Source of the DNA: Prevotella sp. CAG:1058
Lineage (GTDB): Bacteria > Bacteroidota > Bacteroidia > Bacteroidales > Bacteroidaceae
Assembly: GCA_000433175.1 (NCBI GenBank)
Contig: HF986676.1
Location: forward strand, 1 to 11,919
Direction of reading: 5' to 3'
DNA: 11,919 bases
Below, piece after piece: positions 6,404 to 11,919 of the stretch. A program made the position numbers and the translations under genes. How positions within the stretch are numbered: position 1 is the first letter of the stretch; the number at the start of each line of letters is the position of its first letter. The notes beneath the pieces were generated by a model, which made no database searches, had not been told where the DNA came from, and saw only the letters and a program-made list of their open reading frames with translations.

Positions 6404-7684
6404 TCAATAAGCGAAAAGAGGATACTTTGACATTGTCTGGTTAACCTTCTCGCGTACCTTGGCGATGACTTTCTCGTCCTCAGGACTGTTGAGTACTTCT
6501 TCGATAAGGTCGGCGATAAGTACCATCATGTCTTCCTTGGCGCCACGTGTGGTTATTGCCGGAGTTCCCAAGCGTATGCCTGAAGTCTGGAATGCGCTGC
6601 GCGTATCGTACGGAACCATGTTCTTGTTTACTGTTATGTCAGCTGAAACAAGTGCGTTCTCGGCAACTTTTCCTGTCAGTTCGGGATACTTGGGACGCAG
6701 GTCTACGAGCATAGAGTGGTTGTCTGTACCACCGCTCACGATGTCGAAGCCGCGTTTAATCAGTTCGTCGGCAAGTACGGCTGCGTTCTTCTTGACTTGT
6801 GCTGCCCACTCCTTGAATTCGGGCTGCAGTGCCTCGTTGAATGCAACTGCCTTGGCTGCAATGACGTGTTCAAGCGGTCCGCCCTGTGTTCCGGGGAATA
6901 CGGCGCTGTTAAGCAACTGGCTCATCATCTTGATTTGTCCCTTCGGAGTTGTCTTGCCCCAAGGATTCTCGAAGTCTTTGCCCATAAGTATGATGCCTCC
7001 GCGCGGTCCGCGAAGCGTCTTGTGGGTGGTGGATGTCACGATGTGTGCATATTTCAACGGGTTGTCAAGCAGTCCGGCTGCTATTAGTCCTGCCGGGTGT
7101 GCCATGTCAACCATCAATATTGCACCAACCTTGTCTGCTATTTCACGCATGCGCTTGTAGTCCCATTCCCTGCTGTAAGCCGAGCCACCGCCGATTATCA
7201 GCTTGGGTTTGTGCTCCAGAGCGAGCTGTTCCATTTCGTCATAGTCAACGCGTCCAGTCTCTTTATTGAGATTATAGCCAACTGCACGGTAAAGGATTCC
7301 GGATGTATTTACATTCGAACCGTGTGACAAGTGGCCGCCGTGTGCAAGGTTAAGTCCGAGGAATGTGTCGCCCGGGTTAAGCACGGTGAGCAATACCTCA
7401 GCGTTAGCCTGCGCTCCAGAGTGCGGCTGAACATTTGCGAACTCGGCTCCAAACAGTTTCTTAACACGTTCAATGGCTAATGTTTCAACCTCGTCAACAA
7501 CGCCGCAACCGCCGTAATATCTTTTTCCGGGCAGTCCTTCTGCGTATTTGTTAGTAAGACATGAGCCCATTGCCTGCATTACTTCGTCGCTTACGAAGTT
7601 CTCTGAAGCAATAAGCTCCATACCTTTTAACTGTCGTTGATGTTCTCTTTCGATGAGGTCGAAAATCATTTGGTCCTTTTTCAT
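6404..7684 (-). CDS. glyA: Serine hydroxymethyltransferase
   Basis: This PLP enzyme interconverts serine plus tetrahydrofolate with glycine plus 5,10-methylene-tetrahydrofolate, the main source of one-carbon units for dTMP, purines and methionine. The product is 426 residues, the usual bacterial length. The N-terminal block has [10 protein letters not shown] (23-32) and [14 protein letters not shown] (54-67). The cofactor site shows VDMAHPAGL (192-200) and [13 protein letters not shown] (218-230), with K222 as the expected Schiff-base lysine. The folate/dimer region includes FPGTQGGP. The ATG at 7684 follows an A/T-rich stretch without a Shine-Dalgarno. The 83 bp separating it from pyrI hold no good hairpin terminator and no consensus promoter, so it may be read from the pyrB-pyrI transcript. 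Its 3' end runs into the bidirectional terminator. Confidence 0.97.
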   Translation of the reverse strand: MKKDQMIFDLIEREHQRQLKGMELIASENFVSDEVMQAMGSCLTNKYAEGLPGKRYYGGCGVVDEVETLAIERVKKLFGAEFANVQPHSGAQANAEVLLTVLNPGDTFLGLNLAHGGHLSHGSNVNTSGILYRAVGYNLNKETGRVDYDEMEQLALEHKPKLIIGGGSAYSREWDYKRMREIADKVGAILMVDMAHPAGLIAAGLLDNPLKYAHIVTSTTHKTLRGPRGGIILMGKDFENPWGKTTPKGQIKMMSQLLNSAVFPGTQGGPLEHVIAAKAVAFNEALQPEFKEWAAQVKKNAAVLADELIKRGFDIVSGGTDNHSMLVDLRPKYPELTGKVAENALVSADITVNKNMVPYDTRSAFQTSGIRLGTPAITTRGAKEDMMVLIADLIEEVLNSPEDEKVIAKVREKVNQTMSKYPLFAY

Positions 7685-7767
7685 AGTGTTTTTATTTTAA
7701 GTAAATGTAATGAGTTGTATTGTGAAGTTTTTTATTCAACGGATTTTTCAGGTAAATATTGCTGCAA

Positions 7768-8226
7768 TTATATAAGTTCTACATTGCGGATGTCTTGCTC
7801 TTTATCGCAATATCTGCATCTTATTATTCCTTTATCCTTGCTTATTACGTTGAATATTGTTGTCATCGGCTCGTTGTTTGTTATACACTTGGGGTTGTTG
7901 CATTTAACGATGCCTCTGAGCTCGTCCGGGGTCTCCACGGTTTTCTTTTCCACGACCTCGTAGTTCCTTATAATGTTGAGCACGACATTGGGCGCAACTA
8001 CCGACAACCTTGATATCTCCTCGTCCGTAAAAAACTTGTTTTCAATTTTAATGATGCCTTTGCGTCCTATTTTCTTTGACAGGTAGTTGTAGCCTATTGT
8101 CACGATTGTGTCCAGGTTTTGCAGATCCAGGATGTTGGCTACTTCGTATGTCTTTTCAGACGGTATGTGGTCGATTACTGTCCCGTTTTCGATGGCTGCC
8201 ACTAATCTTTCTTTCTTGCTCATCAT
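7768..8226 (-). CDS. pyrI: Aspartate carbamoyltransferase regulatory chain
   Basis: This is the non-catalytic subunit of aspartate carbamoyltransferase. It binds nucleotide effectors (CTP/ATP) in its N-terminal domain and joins the catalytic trimers through a C-terminal zinc domain. The product is 152 residues, the typical size. The allosteric domain shows [12 protein letters not shown] (14-25) and the zinc domain has the four-cysteine set C109-x4-C114 and C137-x2-C140. The sequence begins with two adjacent ATG codons (8226 and 8223), so the true first residue could be either. It lies 9 bp downstream of pyrB, an order that matches the pyrBI arrangement of enteric bacteria, and is surely co-transcribed with it. 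Confidence 0.96.
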   Translation of the reverse strand: MMSKKERLVAAIENGTVIDHIPSEKTYEVANILDLQNLDTIVTIGYNYLSKKIGRKGIIKIENKFFTDEEISRLSVVAPNVVLNIIRNYEVVEKKTVETPDELRGIVKCNNPKCITNNEPMTTIFNVISKDKGIIRCRYCDKEQDIRNVELI

Positions 8227-8235
8227 CAGGTGTTT

Positions 8236-9180
8236 TTATATTATTGTTTTGTCGTTTTTGATTTCGTCGAGAGTAATGTCAAGGACATCGCATATTATTG
8301 CTTCGCGTGCATAAAGTCCGTTTTGGGCTTGCTGTATGTAATATGCGTGTGGGTTTGTATCCACTTCGTATTCTATTTCGTTTACTCTTGGCAGCGGATG
8401 CAGTATCTTCATGTTCTCGCGCGCATTCTTGAGCATGTCGTTTTTCAGGATGTACACGTTTTTTACCTTTTCATATTCCATCAGGTCCGAGAATCTTTCT
8501 TTTTGCACCCTCGTCATATAAAGAATGTCGGCCTTGCTGATTATTTCCTCGTTGAACTCGGTATGTTCGATGTATTTTATCCCGTTCTCGCGGCAGTACA
8601 ACTTGTATTCATCCGGCATTGACAGTTCTTTGGGTGCGATGAAATGGAATGTCGGGTTGAAGTGTCTCATAGCCATTATGAGCGAATGCACGGTGCGTCC
8701 GTATTTCAGGTCTCCTACGAGACATATTTCAAGGTTGTCGAGTGTGCCTTGTGTCTTGTATATGGAGTATAGGTCGAGCATGCATTGTGACGGATGCTGG
8801 TGTGCTCCGTCGCCGGCGTTGATAATAGGCACCGGGGCTATTTCGCTGGCATATTGTGCAGCACCTTCTATGTAATGGCGCATCACGATTACGTCGGCAT
8901 AGTTTGACACCATAAGTATCGTGTCTTTTAATGTTTCACCTTTGGTCGTGCTCGTCACCTTAGCGTCGCTGAAGCCGATTACGCGCGCACCCAGCCGGTT
9001 GGCAGCTGTTTCGAAACTGAGCCTTGTGCGTGTTGAAGGCTCGAAGAATAATGTGGCGACGATTTTCCCTTTTAGGATTTCCCTGTTAGGATGTTTTTCA
9101 AACTCTTGTGCCGACTTTATCATATAGAGTATTTTTTCTTTTGATAAATCGGCAATGGTTACAAAATTATGTTTTCCCAT
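8236..9180 (-). CDS. pyrB: Aspartate carbamoyltransferase catalytic chain
   Basis: This enzyme carries out the first committed step of pyrimidine synthesis: carbamoyl phosphate plus L-aspartate gives N-carbamoyl-L-aspartate. The product is 314 residues, normal for the family. The carbamoyl phosphate site FFEPSTRTR is at residues 45-53, the mobile loop STTKGET at 77-83, HPSQ at 129-132, and the aspartate-side HPLPR at 261-265. The ATG at 9180 is chosen because the family N-terminus begins close to [13 protein letters not shown]. An in-frame ATG at 9219 would add 13 residues with no counterpart and would extend past a candidate -7 box. It is the first gene of pyrB-pyrI and diverges from the PBP gene. 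No attenuator-like leader is visible, because only about 20 nt would lie between the likely start site and the ATG. Confidence 0.96.
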   Translation of the reverse strand: MGKHNFVTIADLSKEKILYMIKSAQEFEKHPNREILKGKIVATLFFEPSTRTRLSFETAANRLGARVIGFSDAKVTSTTKGETLKDTILMVSNYADVIVMRHYIEGAAQYASEIAPVPIINAGDGAHQHPSQCMLDLYSIYKTQGTLDNLEICLVGDLKYGRTVHSLIMAMRHFNPTFHFIAPKELSMPDEYKLYCRENGIKYIEHTEFNEEIISKADILYMTRVQKERFSDLMEYEKVKNVYILKNDMLKNARENMKILHPLPRVNEIEYEVDTNPHAYYIQQAQNGLYAREAIICDVLDITLDEIKNDKTII

Positions 9181-9206
9181 TAGTGATGTGATTTCAAATT
9201 CGACTG

Positions 9207-9214
9207 CTAAGTTA
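9207..9214 (-). promoter_or_regulatory. Candidate -7 box of pyrB-pyrI
   Basis: Read on the minus strand, TAACTTAG matches TAnnTTTG at all but one defined position and would place the transcript start about 20 nt before the pyrB ATG. No good TTTG is found about 20 bp further upstream, so support is weak. Confidence 0.3.
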
Positions 9215-9258
9215 CGCATTATTTTTAATTTATGATGGATAAATCAGAAGAAAAGTAG

Positions 9259-9266
9259 TATTTTTG
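9259..9266 (+). promoter_or_regulatory. Promoter -7 box of the class A PBP gene
   Basis: TATTTTTG is a perfect match to the Bacteroidetes -7 consensus and is followed by CACC, as at the rplU promoter. It lies 31 bp before the PBP start codon, giving a leader of about 25 nt. The -33 region around 9234-9239 (GATGGA) is a poor match to TTTG. Confidence 0.6.
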
Positions 9267-9297
9267 CACCTAATTAGTTCGTATCTATTTAATTAGG

Positions 9298-11598
9298 ATG
9301 AGAAAAACATTTGTACGCATATTGTGGGGGCTGCTTTTCGCTTCATTTGTCTTTGTGGCAGTCGCGTTTACTTCGATATGGTTTGGCTGGATTGGGTACA
9401 TGCCTGATATTGCCGACTTGCAGAATCCTATAAGCAGGTATGCCTCACAGGTTTATTCTGTCGACGGAAAAATTCTCGGTACTTACAACATGAACAGGGA
9501 GAACCGTGTCCATGTTGACTATTCCAGCTTGTCACCATACCTGGTTCAGGCTCTTATCGCTACTGAGGACGAGAGGTTCTACGAACACTCTGGCATCGAT
9601 TTCATAGCATTAACGCGTGCGGTGATCAAGCGTGGCTTGTTGGGGCAGAAGAGCGCCGGAGGCGGTTCGACTATAACCCAGCAGCTGGCTAAGCAGTTGT
9701 ATTCATCTACGGCCAAAAGTACGTTGGAGCGAATGATGCAGAAGCCCATCGAGTGGGTCATCGCAATTAAGCTTGAGCGTTTTTATACTAAGGAGGAAAT
9801 AATTACCATGTACCTTAATTATTTTGACTTCCTCCATAATGCAGTCGGTATAAAGACCGCTTCGGATGTTTATTTCAGGAAAGAGCCTAAGAATCTTTCG
9901 CTGACCGAGGCAGCTACGCTTATCGGCCTTTGCAAGAATCCTTCTTATTTTAACCCTGTACGATATCCCGAGAGGTGTACCGAGCGCCGCAATGTCGTTC
10001 TTGGTCAGATGCATAAGGTTGGTTATATCTCGGACGATGAATATGCAAAGGCTGAAAGCGAGCCTTTGGATTTGAATTTCCACCGCATTGACCATAAAGA
10101 TGGTATTGCTACTTATTTCAGGGAATTCTTACGCCAATACATCATGGCCAAGAAGCCTGACTTGAAAGATTATCCGTCTTGGAACCGCGTGCAGTATTCC
10201 ATCGATTCGACGGCTTGGGAAAACGATCCGCTGTATGGCTGGTGTAATAAGAACTATAAGAAGAACGGCGAGCATTATAATGTCTATACCGACGGGTTGA
10301 AGATTTTCACGACAATTGATTCACGTATGCAGCGCTATGCCGAGGAGGCCGTATTGCAGCATGTCGGTCATTACCTGCAGCCGGCTTTCTCGAAGGAGAA
10401 CAGGTCGAAGCCCAATGCTCCTTTCACCAACGCCTTGACCGCCTCTGAGGTGAAAGGGATACTTGACAGGTCGATACGCCAAAGTGAAAGGTACAGGGCT
10501 ATGAAAGAGCTCGGAGCCACGGACGACGAGATACAGAAGGCGTTCCGTACACCTGTCGAAATGTCAGTGTTTACTTACCACGGCGCGGTCGATACGGTGA
10601 TGACGCCCTTGGACTCGATTCGTTATATCAAGTCTTTCCTCCGTTCGGGCTTTGTCAGCATGGATCCGCGCAACGGAGCTGTAAAGGCGTATGTGGGTGG
10701 TGTCGACTTCACTCATTTCACATACGACATGGCCACCCAGGGGCGCCGCCAGGTGGGTTCAACCATCAAACCGTTCCTTTACGCCCTCTGCATGTCTAAC
10801 GGCATGTCGCCTTGCGACGTGGCACCCAACGTGCAACGCTCATACGGCAACTGGACTCCGCGCAACGGCAGCAAGGCAAGATACGGACAGATGGTTACCC
10901 TAAAATGGGGCTTGGCACAATCAAACAACTGGATTTCCGCCTACCTTATGAGTCGTCTTAATCCACAGGACTTCCTGCGTATATTGAACGATTTCGGCAT
11001 AAACACTTATGGAGCTTATCCGTCCATGGTACTGTGTCTCGGTCCTAACGAAGTTTCTGTTTGCGAGATGGTGAGTGCATATACGACATTTGCAAACCAC
11101 GGCATACATTGTTATCCGATGTTTGTTTCGAAGATAGAGGATAATGAAGGCAACGTCGTTGCTACATTCCAGCCTAGGATGAACGAGGTAATCAGCGAGG
11201 AGAGTGCTTATAAGATGATTGAGATGTTGAGGGCTGTGATGAACGGTGGTACGGGTAGCCGTATGAGATACAAGTACAACATTGAGTGCGACATGGGCGG
11301 AAAGACGGGTACGACCAACCGTAATGCCGATGCCTGGTTCATGGGCTTCACCCCGTCATTGGTCAGCGGTTGCTGGGTCGGCGGTGAGGACCGCGACATT
11401 CATTTCGACTCTACACGTATGGGCCAGGGTGCCAACATGGCTCTTCCGGTGTGGGCGTATTTCATGAAGAGAGTATTCGCAGACCGTTCGTTGGGGTATG
11501 ATCCTAATGAGAAGTTTGATATTCCTGAAGAATTTAATCCATGCTCTTCCGAGTTTGATGATTACACGCCTGGCGGAATCGAGGAAGTGTTTGAATAA
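9298..11598 (+). CDS. mrcA: Class A penicillin-binding protein (bifunctional peptidoglycan glycosyltransferase/transpeptidase, PBP1A type)
   Basis: This inner-membrane enzyme polymerises lipid II into glycan strands and cross-links their peptides in the periplasm. It is 766 residues. A short cytoplasmic tail (MRKTFVR) and one transmembrane anchor (about 8-33) come first. The family 51 glycosyltransferase domain (about 50-240) has the catalytic motif ATEDERFYEHSG (88-99, E90), GGGSTITQQLAKQL (121-134) and the YLNYFDFLHNAVG block (172-184). The transpeptidase domain has SxxK at S488-K491 (GSTIKPF), SxN at S542-N544 and KTG at 669-671 (GGKTGTT). Both activities therefore look intact. A linker of roughly 200 residues (about 240-440) separates the domains, and the C-terminus ends in an acidic tail. 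The ATG at 9298 follows the promoter at 9259-9266. It reads away from pyrB, is probably monocistronic, and ends in three hairpins. Confidence 0.95.
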   Translation: MRKTFVRILWGLLFASFVFVAVAFTSIWFGWIGYMPDIADLQNPISRYASQVYSVDGKILGTYNMNRENRVHVDYSSLSPYLVQALIATEDERFYEHSGIDFIALTRAVIKRGLLGQKSAGGGSTITQQLAKQLYSSTAKSTLERMMQKPIEWVIAIKLERFYTKEEIITMYLNYFDFLHNAVGIKTASDVYFRKEPKNLSLTEAATLIGLCKNPSYFNPVRYPERCTERRNVVLGQMHKVGYISDDEYAKAESEPLDLNFHRIDHKDGIATYFREFLRQYIMAKKPDLKDYPSWNRVQYSIDSTAWENDPLYGWCNKNYKKNGEHYNVYTDGLKIFTTIDSRMQRYAEEAVLQHVGHYLQPAFSKENRSKPNAPFTNALTASEVKGILDRSIRQSERYRAMKELGATDDEIQKAFRTPVEMSVFTYHGAVDTVMTPLDSIRYIKSFLRSGFVSMDPRNGAVKAYVGGVDFTHFTYDMATQGRRQVGSTIKPFLYALCMSNGMSPCDVAPNVQRSYGNWTPRNGSKARYGQMVTLKWGLAQSNNWISAYLMSRLNPQDFLRILNDFGINTYGAYPSMVLCLGPNEVSVCEMVSAYTTFANHGIHCYPMFVSKIEDNEGNVVATFQPRMNEVISEESAYKMIEMLRAVMNGGTGSRMRYKYNIECDMGGKTGTTNRNADAWFMGFTPSLVSGCWVGGEDRDIHFDSTRMGQGANMALPVWAYFMKRVFADRSLGYDPNEKFDIPEEFNPCSSEFDDYTPGGIEEVFE

Positions 11599-11599
11599 T

Positions 11600-11641
11600 A
11601 TGGCCTTTGCCATCCCTATGTTTAGCGGCAACGCTAATCAT
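11600..11641 (+). other. Two small hairpins directly after the PBP gene
   Basis: ATGGC (11600-11604) pairs with GCCAT (11609-11613) across CTTT. TTAGCG (11622-11627) pairs with CGCTAA (11632-11637) across GCAA, a GNRA-type tetraloop; ATG (11618-11620) and CAT (11639-11641) extend this second stem past one T-T mismatch. Neither has a T-tract. They sit between the stop codon and the terminator, so they would form part of the 3' UTR and could protect the mRNA end. Confidence 0.5.
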
Positions 11642-11654
11642 TAATAATACGAGT

Positions 11655-11699
11655 AAATGTCCGACTGTATGTCCACCGCATGCAGCCGGACATTTTTTT
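11655..11699 (+). terminator. Intrinsic terminator of the PBP gene
   Basis: AAATGTCCGACTGTATG (11655-11671) pairs with 11679-11695 across a 7-nt loop, with one A-C mismatch and one G-U pair. The T-tract runs through 11693-11699. Confidence 0.9.
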
Positions 11700-11729
11700 C
11701 ATGTTGTTGAAATGTAACACTCCACAATC

Positions 11730-11760
11730 TTTGTTTTAAGACTGTTGCAATTTGTTTTAA
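11730..11760. repeat. Short direct repeat TTTGTTTTAA
   Basis: The 10-mer TTTGTTTTAA occurs at 11730-11739 and 11751-11760, a spacing of 21 bp, each copy preceded by CAAT or CAA. It could be a paired binding site or chance in A/T-rich DNA. No Bacteroidetes -7 box lies at the right distance for a promoter. Confidence 0.3.
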
Positions 11761-11798
11761 TGTGTGCCAGTTCCTTGGACGTTATTTACATCAGACTT

Positions 11799-11886
11799 AA
11801 GAGGTGGCAGATTGAATTGCAAAAGGTTACCTTTTATCGTCTAAAATGCCACCTTTTGCACTCTAAAAGGCAGCCTTTTGCAACTG
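11799..11886. repeat. Imperfect 22-bp tandem repeats with palindromic cores
   Basis: Three units begin at 11821, 11843 and 11865, exactly 22 bp apart. Each has the core AAAA-(G/T)G-nnn-CC-TTTT, itself a dyad: AAAAGGTTACCTTTT, AAAATGCCACCTTTT and AAAAGGCAGCCTTTT. Adjacent units agree at 15 of 22 positions. A degenerate fourth copy (AAGAGGTGGCAGATTG...) fills 11799-11820 in the same phase. No gene covers the block. Because the units join without spacers, this is not a CRISPR array. From memory, similar AAAAGG/CCTTTTGC strings occur between genes in Prevotella-like genomes, which I cannot verify here. Confidence 0.7.
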
Positions 11887-11919
11887 CTTGACTATGCCTA
11901 AAAATACTTTACACCAAAA

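Noticed and set aside
7685..7767. Terminator or consensus promoter between pyrI and glyA
   Set aside because: Only weak partial matches were found (TACATTTA and TATAATTG on the minus strand) without a correctly spaced TTTG, and no stable GC-containing hairpin.
9181..9219. Earlier PyrB start at 9219
   Set aside because: It adds 13 residues with no family counterpart, and the region carries a candidate promoter box.
11799..11886. CRISPR array
   Set aside because: The 22-bp units are contiguous and imperfect, with no unique spacers and no cas genes nearby.

Overview
The window looks like a chromosomal housekeeping segment from a member of the Bacteroidales, most like Prevotella and its relatives. 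Three things suggest this. Promoters fit the Bacteroidetes pattern (TTTG, about 20 bp, TAnnTTTG), for example TTTG-N20-TAATTTTG ahead of rplU. Most start codons lack a Shine-Dalgarno sequence and sit behind A/T-rich stretches. The protein set is Bacteroidetes-like: PyrB and PyrI as neighbours, a one-chain NfnA-NfnB-type oxidoreductase, and a class A PBP with the FDFLHNAVG form of the glycosyltransferase motif. Genus assignment is inference. No mobile element, CRISPR array, tRNA or rRNA was seen.

Left block, plus strand. Positions 1-357 hold no convincing gene, only a few dyad symmetries. A promoter at 358-389 drives rplU-rpmA (ribosomal proteins L21 and L27). The short transcript leader can fold into a compact structure just before rplU, and the pair ends in a strong hairpin terminator. 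serS (seryl-tRNA synthetase) has its own promoter and a leader of about 165 nt. A long hairpin separates it from a 786-residue fused flavin/iron-sulfur oxidoreductase, which joins an NfnA/SudB/PyrK-like half to an NfnB/SudA/GltD-like half. A second nested hairpin follows. Next comes a tight pair: a DUF486 small membrane protein and a TtcA-type tRNA 2-thiolation enzyme, 3 bp apart.

Middle block, minus strand. A perfect 14-bp bidirectional terminator separates ttcA from the convergent glyA (serine hydroxymethyltransferase). Upstream of glyA on the same strand lie pyrI and pyrB (aspartate carbamoyltransferase regulatory and catalytic chains), 9 bp apart. The order of transcription is pyrB-pyrI-(83 bp)-glyA. 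This links pyrimidine synthesis with the enzyme that supplies one-carbon units, although shared transcription is not proven.

Right block, plus strand. A divergent promoter at about 9259 drives a 766-residue class A penicillin-binding protein (glycosyltransferase plus transpeptidase). Its 3' flank carries three consecutive hairpins, the last with a T-tract. Then follow about 220 bp without genes, containing a run of imperfect 22-bp palindromic tandem repeats (AAAAGGnnnCCTTTT cores).

No new protein system is evident. The most interesting signals are non-coding: the rplU leader fold, the hairpins around the fused oxidoreductase, the triple hairpin after the PBP gene, and the 22-bp repeats.
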